From positions 1-64,000 of the forward strand of contig CAMYJF010000005.1 of the NCBI GenBank assembly GCA_947258555.1: DNA of 64,000 nucleotides, given 5' to 3'. The notes beneath the pieces are model-generated. The model was given only the letters and a program-made list of their open reading frames with translations. It ran no database searches and had not been told where the DNA came from. This document shows positions 1 to 9,757 of this stretch, one piece after another. Origin of the DNA: an uncultured Eudoraea sp. (GTDB taxonomy: Bacteria; Bacteroidota; Bacteroidia; Flavobacteriales; Flavobacteriaceae). Made by a program: the position numbers and the translations under genes. How positions within the stretch are numbered: position 1 is the stretch's first letter; each line of letters starts with the position of its first letter.

Positions 1-770
1 GGGGTTATGGCGGATGGGGTTATCCCTATTACGGCTACGGAGGATATGGCTACGGATATGGCTATCATCCTTACTACGGATATAACAACAGATATTCCTA
101 TAACCGAAGCAGACGCGGATATTATTCTTCCGGGCTAGCATCAAACAACTTAAGAGGTAGATCCAATACCGGTGTAAGTCGCGGTACTAGCAATGTACGT
201 TATAGAAGCAACAGTGGGCTTTCTAATACGGGGCGTACCAGCATGGCTTCACGTTCGTCAACCCGAAGTAGAAGTAATGTCGCGGGGCGTACAGCAGGCA
301 TTGATGGAATTGCTCGAAACAGGGCATATCGTTCAAGTCGAAGCACACGTGCCTTGCCAAACTATAATAGAAGTAGCAGATCAAATCAATATAACAGAAC
401 TACAACACCGAGAAGCAGCACCTATCGCCGAGGAACACAGAGTTCTTCAAACAGAAGCAGCTATAGGAGTACTTCTCCTCGTAGATCTACCTATTCCAGG
501 CCTTCCAATTCTTCGAGAAGTTCAGGATATAGAAGTCCGAGTCGAAGTTCTTCCAGGAATTCAGGATACCGATCGAGCCGAAGTGCTCCAAGGAGTTCCG
601 GTTACCGCTCCAGCAGGAGTAGTCCTTCCAGAAGTTCAGGAGTTCGTTCTTCCAGCCGAAGTAGTTCAAGAAGTTCTGGTAGTATGAGAAGCTCCGGAAG
701 AAGCAGTTCAAGATCTTCCGGGATGAGCAGATCGTCTGGAAGCAGAGGCAGAAGCGGCGGACGGCACTAA
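1..770 (+). CDS. Gly/Tyr-rich then Arg/Ser-rich low-complexity protein (5' end outside window)
   Basis: The reading frame is already open at base 3, so the true start lies upstream; 255 residues are visible. The first ~30 are almost only Gly and Tyr (GYGGYGYGYGYHPYYGY); the rest is dominated by Arg and Ser, with repeated RSS, SSGYRSS and SRSS units and few acidic or hydrophobic residues. No enzyme motif is seen. Similar proteins beside a FadL-type barrel in flavobacteria have, as I recall, sometimes been labelled 'vitellogenin II'-like, a name based on composition only. The very basic, disordered composition suggests binding to a polyanion or cell-envelope material, but function is unknown. 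The FadL-like gene follows after 27 bp and is likely co-transcribed. Confidence 0.75.
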   Translation, partial: GYGGWGYPYYGYGGYGYGYGYHPYYGYNNRYSYNRSRRGYYSSGLASNNLRGRSNTGVSRGTSNVRYRSNSGLSNTGRTSMASRSSTRSRSNVAGRTAGIDGIARNRAYRSSRSTRALPNYNRSSRSNQYNRTTTPRSSTYRRGTQSSSNRSSYRSTSPRRSTYSRPSNSSRSSGYRSPSRSSSRNSGYRSSRSAPRSSGYRSSRSSPSRSSGVRSSSRSSSRSSGSMRSSGRSSSRSSGMSRSSGSRGRSGGRH

Positions 771-797
771 TTCCATCAAAACATAAAACAACACAAA

Positions 798-2300
798 ATG
801 AAAAGGATTTTAACTTTCATAATGGTACTGGCATGCGCAGTTGGAAGCGCACAAACTGCAAATGATGTCTTATTATTCAGCCTTGAAGATCAGCAGGGAA
901 CAGCCCGATTCCAGGGAATGAGTGGGGCTTTTGGTGCCCTGGGAGGCGATATGTCGGCCTTGAGTATCAACCCGGCAAGTTCAGCCGTATTCAACAATTC
1001 TATTTTCTCTGTTACAGGTACCCATTACGAAAAAGAGAATGCCACAACCTATGGCGGCGGATTCCGAAACATAGGTGAAAATCGGGTAGAACTAAATCAA
1101 TTAGGCGGTGTATTTGTATACAAGAATACGTCTGATTCAGAGTGGAAGAAGATCTCTTTCGCTGTGAACTATGATATGGTTCAACAATTCAATAACGAGA
1201 TTGCCGTATCGGGAAATAGTGCAGAAGGCATAGACAATTACTTTCTTGCCTTTGCACAGGGCACACCCTTGGGATCGATCCTGATTCAGGGCGATGAGCT
1301 CATTGAAGATGCTTATTTAGATATTGGTGCCGGCTCCGGTTTTGGTGCACAGCAAGCCTTTCTTGGATACTACGGAGGTTTGATAGATCCTACAGATATG
1401 GACGAAGGAACAAGTACGTATGTGCCTACAGCTCAATATACTTCAGTAAATCAAGAATACAGACAGAGTACTTCTGGTTATAACAGTAAATTCACTTTGA
1501 ATTTTGCCGGACAGCATCAAGAGAACCTATATGTAGGTGCCTCATTGAATTTTCATACGATATTTTATGACAAGGCAACCTTCCTTGATGAAACCGGTTA
1601 TGAAGCTGCCTCGCCAGTTCAAAGTACCATCTTTGATAATCTTTTGCATACTGAAGGTTCCGGATTTTCATTCCAACTTGGTGCGATTGCCAAAGTAAAT
1701 GAAAGCATCCGTCTTGGCGGAAGTTATCAGTCTCCGACCTGGTATCGTTTGACTGACGATACAGCTCAACGGATCGATAGCGACCTGGCAGATGACGAGA
1801 TCGGTTTTATCGATTTTAATATCATTAACCTATTTGAAGAGTACGAGATCAAAGTTCCAGCCAAATACACAGGGAGTGTCGCATTGGTCTTTGGCCGCGA
1901 CGGACTGCTCAGCTTTGATTATTCCTATCAGGACATGGCAAATGCAGAGCTTCAGCCCACTTCAGACCCTTCATTTTCAGTTGTAAATGATCAGATCGCA
2001 AGCAATTTTGGCGATATAAATACCTTTCGTATTGGAGCTGAATATAGGATTGATGAAGTAAGCCTTCGGGGTGGATATCGCATGGAAGAAAGTCCGTATG
2101 TAGATGGTAATACTGTAGGAGATCTTACAGGCTATTCCCTTGGATTGGGCTATTCTTTTGGCGGAAGTCGTTTAGACCTTGGCTTTAACCAATCAGAAAG
2201 GGATATCAATATGCCTTTATACGAAGTAGGAATAAGCACCCGTGCGTTCAGAAACCTTGAAAATACCCAGGTCGCCCTTACGTATACCCTGAATTTCTAG
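798..2300 (+). CDS. OmpP1/FadL-family outer-membrane beta-barrel protein
   Basis: A 500-residue protein with a clear signal peptide (residues 1-19, ending GSAQ). It is followed by the family hallmark near the N-terminus, a GAFGALGGDMSA...NPAS segment at about residues 42-62. The remainder has the alternating aromatic/polar pattern of beta-strands and ends in a C-terminal strand (YTLNF). FadL/OmpP1/TodX proteins are outer-membrane channels for hydrophobic compounds; Bacteroidota members are often named 'hemin receptor' without proof. Substrate cannot be read from the sequence. It lies 27 bp downstream of the Arg/Ser-rich gene. Its stop overlaps the stop of the convergent gene in a shared CTAG. 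Confidence 0.85.
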   Translation: MKRILTFIMVLACAVGSAQTANDVLLFSLEDQQGTARFQGMSGAFGALGGDMSALSINPASSAVFNNSIFSVTGTHYEKENATTYGGGFRNIGENRVELNQLGGVFVYKNTSDSEWKKISFAVNYDMVQQFNNEIAVSGNSAEGIDNYFLAFAQGTPLGSILIQGDELIEDAYLDIGAGSGFGAQQAFLGYYGGLIDPTDMDEGTSTYVPTAQYTSVNQEYRQSTSGYNSKFTLNFAGQHQENLYVGASLNFHTIFYDKATFLDETGYEAASPVQSTIFDNLLHTEGSGFSFQLGAIAKVNESIRLGGSYQSPTWYRLTDDTAQRIDSDLADDEIGFIDFNIINLFEEYEIKVPAKYTGSVALVFGRDGLLSFDYSYQDMANAELQPTSDPSFSVVNDQIASNFGDINTFRIGAEYRIDEVSLRGGYRMEESPYVDGNTVGDLTGYSLGLGYSFGGSRLDLGFNQSERDINMPLYEVGISTRAFRNLENTQVALTYTLNF

Positions 2301-3709
2301 CGTTTTAAACTGAAATGACTTCGGATTGTGTTGGCTACTACAACGCCTTCTTCATCCCTGGAATATTCTAGTCGGAACCAGTAATCAGAAGATGGCATGG
2401 GTCGTCCGTTAAACGTACCGTCCCAGCCAAAGGTAGCTGCATCTAATTGCTTCAGCAATTTCCCGTAACGGTCAAAAATAAATACAACCGGATTTGTCAG
2501 AGTTTCTATACCCAATACATTCCAGTCGTCATGGATCCCATCCCCGTTCGGGGTGAAAAATTTTGGATATCCCACTACAAGGAAAGGAATAGGTTCTGTA
2601 GTTCCGCATCCATTCTTATCATTGATCACCAGGGTATTTTCCCCGGGAGGAACGTCTACGAATATCGGAGAATCCTGAAAAGGACCATTATTTATTGAGT
2701 ATTCATAACTTCCTGTTCCCTGAACAAAGACTTCAATGATATTCCGATCAGACAGATCTTCAATGACATCGATCCTGTCAAGGACCGGTATCCCATAAAA
2801 AGTGATCAGGATATCATCCGTTATGACGGTAGCTAATGTGGTTTCAATAGAGACAAAATAGCGTCCGGAATTAGGGCTTGTTACGGTATATGTAGTTTCT
2901 GTGGCTCCTGAGGCCAGGACTTGATCGACAACACCATCATCTTCATAATCCACAGACCAGGTAACATTAGCAATATCAGGTCCTGCAGGAGAATTTAATG
3001 CACTTAAAACGATATCCGGGTCCCCTTCACAGGCAATTATATCCAAGCCAAGGAATTCGTCTCTTAAGGTACAATCCAGGGCAGTATCCTGATCGGCATC
3101 TACAGAAGTTCCTGTAAAAGTTAGTATGTAGGCTTCCGGATCCCCGTCGAAATTTGTATTAAAATTGTTGATCAGCAGATAGTAGATCTCGCCCGCTTGT
3201 ACGTCTAACCATTCATCATATGTATTCTGGCTTCCCACTAAGGGTGGTGCACCAGCCTGTCCATTTTCCGGGTTGACCCCTATTCCGGTAAATCGTGTAG
3301 TATTCACTTCATAGTTACAGCGAATAGGTTGGGCAGTGCCATTGCTGATGCCTGCGCAATCAGAATCAGGGCCGTATAGGGCGAAATCCCATTCTGCCGT
3401 AATGATCATACCGGTGGAGGGAAGGGCTTCTATATCAAATCCGATCTGTCCGTCTGTTCCGGCCCGGAATACGAACCAGGAGGTATTATTCTCTATATTG
3501 GCAGAACTAACACTGCCTTTTTCTAAACAGCCAGTTTGACGGATAACGTCAGGATCAAAATCATCAATATCTCCACCCCCATCTGCAATTCCAATGATAG
3601 GTGCATCTGCACATACAGGAATAGCAGAGCGACAATCAGGCGCATTTTGTGCACTAACGACTATCGTAAAAAGGAAAAATATACTAAGGGATAAGATAAG
3701 CAAGCGCAT
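2297..3709 (-). CDS. T9SS type B cargo protein (CHU_C / gliding-associated C-terminal domain)
   Basis: A 470-residue secreted protein. The chosen ATG (MRLLILSL) directly precedes a Sec signal peptide ending in SAQ; an ATG six codons upstream is possible but adds nothing. The mature N-terminus (APDC..AIPVC) begins a ~180-residue domain shared with the next gene, including EEWLDV/DEWLDV and YYLLINNF. An Ig-like region follows. The last ~90 residues are a type B T9SS sorting domain: FFTPNGDG, then DRYGKL, WDGTFNGRP and a closing basic residue. Such proteins cross the outer membrane by the type IX system and are surface-attached or released. Ligand unknown. Together with its neighbour it forms a tandem paralogous pair. 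Confidence 0.85.
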   Translation of the reverse strand: MRLLILSLSIFFLFTIVVSAQNAPDCRSAIPVCADAPIIGIADGGGDIDDFDPDVIRQTGCLEKGSVSSANIENNTSWFVFRAGTDGQIGFDIEALPSTGMIITAEWDFALYGPDSDCAGISNGTAQPIRCNYEVNTTRFTGIGVNPENGQAGAPPLVGSQNTYDEWLDVQAGEIYYLLINNFNTNFDGDPEAYILTFTGTSVDADQDTALDCTLRDEFLGLDIIACEGDPDIVLSALNSPAGPDIANVTWSVDYEDDGVVDQVLASGATETTYTVTSPNSGRYFVSIETTLATVITDDILITFYGIPVLDRIDVIEDLSDRNIIEVFVQGTGSYEYSINNGPFQDSPIFVDVPPGENTLVINDKNGCGTTEPIPFLVVGYPKFFTPNGDGIHDDWNVLGIETLTNPVVFIFDRYGKLLKQLDAATFGWDGTFNGRPMPSSDYWFRLEYSRDEEGVVVANTIRSHFSLKR

Positions 3710-3838
3710 TCTGAGCGGGGCTAACAACTTTGTTTTTCTAGAGTATAACTAAAGCAAGCCTTATTTAGTATGCGGAAAATTGAGTTTTCAGGCCATTATT
3801 CGATGAAACGCACACTTGGAAAATCATATGACCGTATA

Positions 3839-5644
3839 TCAGCGTCTTAGTGCAAAGTGATTGCTTATATAAGCCGCTTCTACGCGTTGTCCTTGTACAT
3901 CCATGTACGAAAGTTTGAACCAGTAGTCAGTCGATGGCAATTCCTGGCCATTAAATGTCCCGTCCCATCCTATACTCTGCCTGTCTAACTCTTTGATAAA
4001 CATACCATAGCGATTAAAAATATGGACGATAGGTTCCTGAAGGCTTTCCAAGCCTTCGATATGCCAGTAATCATTAGCCCCATCCCCGTTAGGTGTAAAG
4101 AACTTAGGAAAACCCACTACTGTGATCTGCGTAGATACCGAACCACACCCTTTAGGGTCATTAATGGTAACGGTATGCAGCCCCGGGGCCACATTACCGA
4201 AAATATTGGTGGCCTGTATTGGTCCATTATCTAACTGGTATTCATAGGGCACATCTAATTCTGTCAGGACCTGAACCGTATTATTCTTTTGAAGATCTTC
4301 TACGATCACCTGGTCTATGCGAGGTGCCAGTGAGATGGTAACACTCACTGTTTTAGTGATAGAACAATCAACCCCATTGCTGGAGTTAGTAACCGTCAGT
4401 GTATACGCTCCGTCCTCACTAACAAAGATACTGGAGGTGTTTTCGCCTGTACTCCACATATAGTCATACGATCCTATAGGAGATAATTCGCCTATTTCAA
4501 CACCAGCGGTCGATTCGCAGATATATACTTCTGTTTCAATATCCAGTTCCGGTGTTTGCACAACGGTGAGTTCAAAAGATTGAGAGGCATCAAAGCAGGC
4601 CGGATTTTCTTGTGAAGTGATCCTGGCGAAAATTTCTACCGTTCCTGCGGCAGGGGAATACAATGCAGGAAGGGCATTTATCCCCAGCTGTGCATCGGTT
4701 GCATCCTCGTGATACGAAACGACAAAATCTGCGGGATCCTGGTTCCCCAGTACTTCGCTGTTTTTTACTTCCAGGTTAAAAGTTTCCAATCCCGAGCAAC
4801 TCACAGCATCTGTAATAGGTTGCGCTACGGGTGAAGGGCTAAAAAATACCTGTGCATCACTGATGAGATTATTTTGTGTGGTACGGATGACCTCCACCCT
4901 GTACAAAGCAGAAGTTGTGACGTTAAGTGTAGGACTTGTTTCCCCACTAAGGACCTGAAATCCACTGCCCGTATCAGAATACCAGGTATAGCTGACCACA
5001 TCATTAGTGGTAGCATCCAATACAACTGGATCTCCTTCACAGGCCGCTAAAGGTGGTCCTAATAAGTTGTTGATAATTGAGCAATCCAGAGCGTCGTATG
5101 GATTTGTCACAAAAATCTCACCTGAAAATTGAATAGAGAATCCGGAATTGGTATTGCTAAAATTATTTATCAGCAAGTAGTAATCTTCCCCGGGATTTAC
5201 ATCTAACCATTCCTCATATAAAAAAGTATCGGTATTGCCATTAGGATCTTCACCAACACCCATAAAAGTCTCCAGATCGCGATTGTCGAAGAAATTGCAT
5301 CGCACCGGATCGCCCAGATTATTGCAATCATCTGTCTGATATAAGGCGAAATCCCAATCCTCGGAGGAATCAAAGCCAATATTGAAGCCCAATTGTCCGC
5401 TGGCTCCGGTTCTGAAACGGTACCAGGCAGAATTAGATTCTATAGCCCCGGTAATTGTAGGCTCCAGGCATCCGCTGGCTGCAGCGCCGTTAAAATCGTC
5501 TACACCAAAGCCCATAGTACCACTGTTCACCGGTGTATTGTTGCAGATCGGTATTGCATTTATGCAATCAGGCGATATCTGTGCAACTAGTGTCGGGGAC
5601 AGGGATACGAATAAAAACCAAATAAAGAGGGTTTTCCACCTCAT
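3839..5644 (-). CDS. T9SS type B cargo protein, longer paralog
   Basis: A 601-residue paralog of the gene at 2297-3709. A signal peptide ends VAQ, followed by SPDC..AIPIC and the same N-terminal domain (EEWLDVNPGEDYYLLINNF). The middle is longer, with Ig/PKD-like segments (YTWYSDTGSG; YDYMWSTGENTS). The type B sorting domain occupies about the last 90 residues (FFTPNGDG, WDGTFNG, final RR). Likely exported by T9SS to the cell surface. The 129-bp gap between the paralogs lies downstream of this gene and upstream of the other, so they could share a transcript. Function beyond surface display is unknown. Confidence 0.85.
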   Translation of the reverse strand: MRWKTLFIWFLFVSLSPTLVAQISPDCINAIPICNNTPVNSGTMGFGVDDFNGAAASGCLEPTITGAIESNSAWYRFRTGASGQLGFNIGFDSSEDWDFALYQTDDCNNLGDPVRCNFFDNRDLETFMGVGEDPNGNTDTFLYEEWLDVNPGEDYYLLINNFSNTNSGFSIQFSGEIFVTNPYDALDCSIINNLLGPPLAACEGDPVVLDATTNDVVSYTWYSDTGSGFQVLSGETSPTLNVTTSALYRVEVIRTTQNNLISDAQVFFSPSPVAQPITDAVSCSGLETFNLEVKNSEVLGNQDPADFVVSYHEDATDAQLGINALPALYSPAAGTVEIFARITSQENPACFDASQSFELTVVQTPELDIETEVYICESTAGVEIGELSPIGSYDYMWSTGENTSSIFVSEDGAYTLTVTNSSNGVDCSITKTVSVTISLAPRIDQVIVEDLQKNNTVQVLTELDVPYEYQLDNGPIQATNIFGNVAPGLHTVTINDPKGCGSVSTQITVVGFPKFFTPNGDGANDYWHIEGLESLQEPIVHIFNRYGMFIKELDRQSIGWDGTFNGQELPSTDYWFKLSYMDVQGQRVEAAYISNHFALRR

Positions 5645-5749
5645 GACAAGATCGGGCTTTGGATTATATAAAAATATGGCTTAGGTGTCCTACGCCCTAA
5701 ATAATGTTGTGTATGCCCGTAAACACGATATAAAGTGCCATATTATGTA

Positions 5750-5757
5750 TATCTTTG
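5750..5757 (+). promoter_or_regulatory. Probable -7 element for folE
   Basis: TATCTTTG matches the Bacteroidota -7 consensus TAnnTTTG and ends 23 nt before the folE ATG. No good TTTG -33 element is visible at the usual 17-23 bp spacing, so only the -7 box is claimed. Confidence 0.45.
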
Positions 5758-5780
5758 CTCTTCTTTAAAGCCTATTTTTA

Positions 5781-6461
5781 ATGAAATTTGACCCCGATTT
5801 AGAAGCACATTTGGATGCCCTCGGAAATGATCATGTATCTACCTCAGAAACTACTCCTCTAAGGCAGGATGCCTTTGTGTTGAGTGATGAAGAAAAAATT
5901 GAACGGATCAGGGAAAATATCAGGGAAATAATGCTCACCCTGGGCATGGATCTGGAAGATGATAGTTTGAAGGGAACACCGCAACGTGTGGCTAAGATGT
6001 ATGTTAAAGAGATCTTCGGTGGCTTACACCCAAAAAGACAGCCAAAACCATCTACTTTTAAGAACAAATACAAATACGGCGAAATGCTGGTTGAAAAAAA
6101 CATTACCGTCTATTCTACCTGCGAGCACCATTTACTTCCGATAGTTGGAAAAGCACATATTGCCTATTTGTCCAGTGGAACCGTTATTGGTCTTTCCAAA
6201 ATGAACAGAATAGTGGATTACTACGCAAAACGTCCACAGGTTCAGGAACGTATGAATATCCAGATCGTCAAAGAATTGCAAAAAGCCCTCAATACGGAAG
6301 ATGTGGCCTGTGTGATCGATGCAAAGCACTTATGTGTGAACTCAAGAGGCATCAAAGATGTTGATAGCAGTACCGTCACAGCTGAGTATGGCGGTAAATT
6401 TAAAGAGGAATCGGTCAGAAGAGAATTTCTGGACTATATTAAACTGGAAACGAATTTCTAA
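5781..6461 (+). CDS. folE: GTP cyclohydrolase I
   Basis: A 226-residue protein catalysing GTP to 7,8-dihydroneopterin triphosphate, the entry step for folate and related pterins. The core motif STCEHHLLP is at residues 112-120, with zinc ligands Cys114, His117 and Cys185 (KHLCVNSRG). The substrate/GTP segment [20 protein letters not shown] is at 137-156. The length fits type I enzymes with a ~35-residue N-terminal extension. It starts a co-directional run with cysS 13 bp downstream. folD lies far away at 58978. Confident assignment. Confidence 0.97.
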   Translation: MKFDPDLEAHLDALGNDHVSTSETTPLRQDAFVLSDEEKIERIRENIREIMLTLGMDLEDDSLKGTPQRVAKMYVKEIFGGLHPKRQPKPSTFKNKYKYGEMLVEKNITVYSTCEHHLLPIVGKAHIAYLSSGTVIGLSKMNRIVDYYAKRPQVQERMNIQIVKELQKALNTEDVACVIDAKHLCVNSRGIKDVDSSTVTAEYGGKFKEESVRREFLDYIKLETNF

Positions 6462-6474
6462 TATCGCCCGATCT

Positions 6475-7953
6475 ATGCAGCTGTACACCAGCCAGAAGCT
6501 TCAGGTTCATAATTCCTTATCAGGCAAAAAAGAAGATTTCATTCCTTTGAATGAAGGCCATATAGGGATGTATGTATGCGGTCCAACCGTGTACAGCAAT
6601 GTGCATCTGGGCAATTGCCGGACCTTTATGTCTTTTGATATGATCTTCAGGTATCTGAAGCATCTTGGATATAAGGTTCGTTATGTGCGAAATATTACGG
6701 ATGCAGGGCATCTGGAGGATGAAGGGGAACAGGAAGATAAGATCTCCAAAAAAGCACGCCTGGAGCAATTAGAGCCTATGGAAGTAGTACAGCGGTATAC
6801 CGTTGATTTTCACCAAATTCTCGAAAAATTCAATTTCTTACCCCCGAGTATTGAACCCACAGCAACCGGACACATCATTGAGCAGATAGAGATCATCAAA
6901 GATATCCTGGATAAAGGATATGCCTATGAAATGAATGGCTCTGTTTATTTCGATGTAAGCAAGTTTAATAAGACATATTCCTACGGTAAATTAAGCGGCA
7001 GAAAGCTTGAAGACATGATCACCAATACACGCGATCTGGCTGCGCAGGATGAAAAGCGGAATCCTCAGGATTTTGCCTTGTGGAAAAAGGCCGAGCCTCA
7101 GCATATTATGCGCTGGCCCTCTCCCTGGGGTGATGGCTTTCCGGGATGGCATTTGGAATGTACTGCCATGAGCACAAAATACCTCGGCGAAACATTTGAT
7201 ATTCACGGCGGCGGTATGGATCTGAAATTTCCGCACCACGAAGCAGAGATCGCCCAGGCTGAAGCTAGCTATGGGAATTCGCCGGTTCGCTACTGGCTTC
7301 ATACCAATATGCTTACTTTGAACGGCAGGAAAATGGCCAAATCTACCGGCAATAATATCCTGCCCAATGAAATATTTAGTGGAGAGAATAAAATATTAAG
7401 TAAGGCATATAGCCCATCTGCCGTTCGCTTTTTTATGATGCAAGCCCATTATTCCAGCATTCTGGATCTAAGTGATGATGCCCTCCTGGCTTCCGAAAAA
7501 GGTTATTTGAAGCTAATGGATGCCATGAACCAGTTGGCTGATCTGCCTACAGGCAAAACCACAGATTTTGATATTGCCTCGTGGAAGCAAGAGTGCTACA
7601 AGGCAATGAATGATGATTTCAATACACCTGTCCTTATCGCACAACTTTTTGAAGCCGTACGTCAGACAAACCTCATTCATGATGGTCAGGTGTCCATTAC
7701 CGAGGAAGACAAGCAGGAATTAATGCAGAATATGTCTGTTTTTGTATATGAGATCCTTGGCTTAGAGAATAACCAAAATACGGGCCAGGATAGAGATACC
7801 CTTTCAGGCCTGGTAGATCTGTTGATCGAAATCCGTAATTCTGCCCGTGCCAATAAGGACTTTGCTACCTCTGATAAGATCCGGAATGATCTGGCCAGTT
7901 TGGGCGTTCAACTAAAAGACGGCAAAGAGGGTACCTCTTTCAGCATTAAGTAA
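6475..7953 (+). CDS. cysS: Cysteinyl-tRNA synthetase
   Basis: A class I aminoacyl-tRNA synthetase that charges tRNA-Cys, 492 residues from this ATG. The frame is open further upstream inside folE, but MQLYTSQKL is the conserved family start. The zinc/active-site motif MYVCGPTVY is at 32-40, the HIGH-like HLGN at 44-47, GWHLECTAM and HHEAEIAQ in the catalytic core, and KMAKS as the KMSKS loop. The C-terminus ends with the DALR-like anticodon-binding helices. It follows folE by 13 bp. Confidence 0.97.
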   Translation: MQLYTSQKLQVHNSLSGKKEDFIPLNEGHIGMYVCGPTVYSNVHLGNCRTFMSFDMIFRYLKHLGYKVRYVRNITDAGHLEDEGEQEDKISKKARLEQLEPMEVVQRYTVDFHQILEKFNFLPPSIEPTATGHIIEQIEIIKDILDKGYAYEMNGSVYFDVSKFNKTYSYGKLSGRKLEDMITNTRDLAAQDEKRNPQDFALWKKAEPQHIMRWPSPWGDGFPGWHLECTAMSTKYLGETFDIHGGGMDLKFPHHEAEIAQAEASYGNSPVRYWLHTNMLTLNGRKMAKSTGNNILPNEIFSGENKILSKAYSPSAVRFFMMQAHYSSILDLSDDALLASEKGYLKLMDAMNQLADLPTGKTTDFDIASWKQECYKAMNDDFNTPVLIAQLFEAVRQTNLIHDGQVSITEEDKQELMQNMSVFVYEILGLENNQNTGQDRDTLSGLVDLLIEIRNSARANKDFATSDKIRNDLASLGVQLKDGKEGTSFSIK

Positions 7954-7981
7954 TTCCGGTCGGTGTACGGCTACTACGCAA

Positions 7982-8209
7982 ATGACCTTCAAAAAAATAC
8001 TAATAGCTCCGTTTGTTTTTCTGGTTAGGGCCTACCAATTGCTTATTTCCTCCTGGACACCTGCCAGTTGCCGATACAGCCCTACCTGCTCACACTATAC
8101 ACTAGAGGCATTACAAAAACATGGTTTATTCAAAGGAGGATGGCTGGCTATAAAAAGAATTGCGAGTTGTCACCCATGGGGAGGCCAGGGTTATGACCCC
8201 GTTCCCTGA
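7982..8209 (+). CDS. yidD: Membrane protein insertion efficiency factor YidD
   Basis: A 75-residue protein with the YidD signature: an amphipathic/membrane N-terminus, then YQ..ISSW.PASCRY.PTCSHYT.EAL.KHG..KG.WL..KRI..CHPWG, ending in YDPVP. The three conserved cysteines (CRY, CSHY, CHPW) are present. Known YidD proteins act at the inner membrane and assist YidC-dependent insertion. In many bacteria it lies near rnpA/yidC; here it sits between cysS and lgt, which is common in flavobacteria. Confidence 0.95.
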   Translation: MTFKKILIAPFVFLVRAYQLLISSWTPASCRYSPTCSHYTLEALQKHGLFKGGWLAIKRIASCHPWGGQGYDPVP

Positions 8210-8248
8210 TTCCCATAACTTGGCAAAATGTTAGGGAACTCACTTCAC

Positions 8249-8276
8249 TTGTCAAGCACCTATTTTAGTATCTTAG
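8249..8276 (+). promoter_or_regulatory. Possible promoter for lgt
   Basis: TTG at 8249-8251, a 17-bp spacer, and TATCTTAG at 8269-8276, one mismatch-class away from TAnnTTTG. It ends 19 nt before the lgt ATG. It would let lgt be transcribed separately from cysS-yidD. Confidence 0.35.
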
Positions 8277-8295
8277 CGGCCAAATCATTTTTCAA

Positions 8296-9249
8296 ATGTA
8301 CTTTTTAGGTTTCAACTGGAATCCCGCAGACACTCTATTCTCCATTGGTGTCCTACAAATAAAATACTACAACTTACTTTGGATCATAGCTTTTGGTGTG
8401 GGTTGGTATATCATGAAACGTATCTTTAAAAATGAAAACCGACCTATAGCACATTTAGATTCCCTTTTTGTCTATACCGTTTTAGCTACCATGATCGGAG
8501 CGCGGTTAGGCCATGTTATTTTCTATGACTGGAGCTATTATAAAGACCATTTGGTCGAGATCTTTTTACCTATTCGTGAACGAACAGGCAGCAGTCTCTT
8601 TGGACTGATCAATGGCTACGAATTCACGGGATTTGCCGGTCTGGCCAGCCATGGAGCTGCCATAGGGATTATTGTGGGCATGTACCTGTTCGTAAGAAAA
8701 TATAAGGACTTCACCTTGCTAAATGTTTTGGATAGAGTTGTCATCCCAATTTCCCTGGGCGCTTTTTGTATCCGACTCGGAAACTTCTTTAATTCTGAGA
8801 TCAATGGTAAGATCGTCGACTCGGGCTTTGCATTTGCCACAAGATTCATCAGGGATTCTGATGATATGCCAGCTAGCAGAGCATTGTCCATCACAAAAGA
8901 GAAGACAGTTAATGCGGCATATAATGCTATAGAAAATAATCCTGAATTCGCTTCCTATTTAGAGGCGATCCCCTACAGGCACCCGGCACAACTCTATGAA
9001 GGTATTTGTTATATCGGGGTTTTCCTGATCTTACGGCATTTCTATTGGAAAACTGAAAAAGGGGCCAAACCCGGATTTCTGTTCGGGCTGTTTCTCGTTA
9101 TGCTCTGGACGATACGCTTCCTTGTAGAATACGTCAAGAAGAGTCAGGGTGGTTTCGAGGAAAGCCTGGGGCTTTTCTCAACAGGCCAATGGCTGAGTGT
9201 CCCTTTTATTATGATCGGACTTTATTTCGTATTCCGTAAAACAAAGTAA
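8296..9249 (+). CDS. lgt: Prolipoprotein diacylglyceryl transferase
   Basis: A 317-residue inner-membrane enzyme that transfers diacylglycerol from phosphatidylglycerol to the lipobox Cys of prolipoproteins, the first step of lipoprotein maturation. At least six hydrophobic segments are visible. Family landmarks are GARLGHVIFYDW, the signature RLGNFFNSEINGK and HPAQLYEG with its essential His. The many lipoproteins in this window are its expected substrates, and one of them (DUF192) is encoded 5 bp downstream. Confidence 0.96.
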   Translation: MYFLGFNWNPADTLFSIGVLQIKYYNLLWIIAFGVGWYIMKRIFKNENRPIAHLDSLFVYTVLATMIGARLGHVIFYDWSYYKDHLVEIFLPIRERTGSSLFGLINGYEFTGFAGLASHGAAIGIIVGMYLFVRKYKDFTLLNVLDRVVIPISLGAFCIRLGNFFNSEINGKIVDSGFAFATRFIRDSDDMPASRALSITKEKTVNAAYNAIENNPEFASYLEAIPYRHPAQLYEGICYIGVFLILRHFYWKTEKGAKPGFLFGLFLVMLWTIRFLVEYVKKSQGGFEESLGLFSTGQWLSVPFIMIGLYFVFRKTK

Positions 9250-9254
9250 CAGTG

Positions 9255-9749
9255 ATGTTCAAATTTCCAAACTCTTTTTACTATCTCCTGGCTTTTTTTC
9301 TTTTCTTTTCTATTGCCTGCAAGGAAGATAAGAAAGTGGTGAAAACCGAAGTCATTAGTTTTAAGAAAGAAGGGGATCTCAGTATTTATAAGGGCGAATC
9401 AGATAGTCTTATCACAAAGTTGGATATTGAGATCGCCAGCACTTCCTATGAAACACAAACCGGACTGATGTACAGGGATGGCATGGAAGACAACCAGGCT
9501 ATGCTCTTTATTTTTGGCGAACCGGCCTATCATTCCTTTTATATGAAGAACACCCGGTTCTCTATCGATATCATCTTCATCAATGATCAATTGCGCATCG
9601 CCAGTTTCAAGGAAAGGGCCAAACCCATGGACGAGAACGGACTGTCTTCTGAAGTGCCGGTACAGTACGTCCTGGAAGTAAATGCCGGATTGGCCGAACA
9701 ATGGCAACTGGAAATAGGAGACCGTATCTCTTATCAGGAGACCAATTAA
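9255..9749 (+). CDS. DUF192-domain lipoprotein
   Basis: 164 residues from the ATG (a GTG one codon earlier is less likely). A signal peptide with lipobox SIAC gives a lipidated Cys at about residue 22, followed by charged EDKK. The DUF192 domain follows, with QTGLMYR at about 75 and YSFYMKNT-type motif YHSFYMKNTRFSIDIIFI, then VLEVNAGLAE. Known DUF192 members are small beta proteins of unclear role. The conserved Met/Trp surface motifs are retained. Probably tethered to a membrane on the periplasmic side. It is tightly linked to lgt and the GNAT gene. Confidence 0.88.
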   Translation: MFKFPNSFYYLLAFFLFFSIACKEDKKVVKTEVISFKKEGDLSIYKGESDSLITKLDIEIASTSYETQTGLMYRDGMEDNQAMLFIFGEPAYHSFYMKNTRFSIDIIFINDQLRIASFKERAKPMDENGLSSEVPVQYVLEVNAGLAEQWQLEIGDRISYQETN

Positions 9750-9757
9750 TTCTACAC

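Noticed and set aside
487-711. Minus-strand reading frame inside the Arg/Ser-rich gene
   Set aside because: Mirror of a low-complexity coding repeat; no start context or homology.
243-770. Short RS repeats considered as CRISPR or tandem DNA repeat
   Set aside because: Repeats are at the protein level, irregular in DNA and without spacers of constant length.
2297-2300. Shared CTAG stop of convergent genes (also TTAA at 50072-50075)
   Set aside because: Neat but common in compact genomes; no functional meaning inferred.
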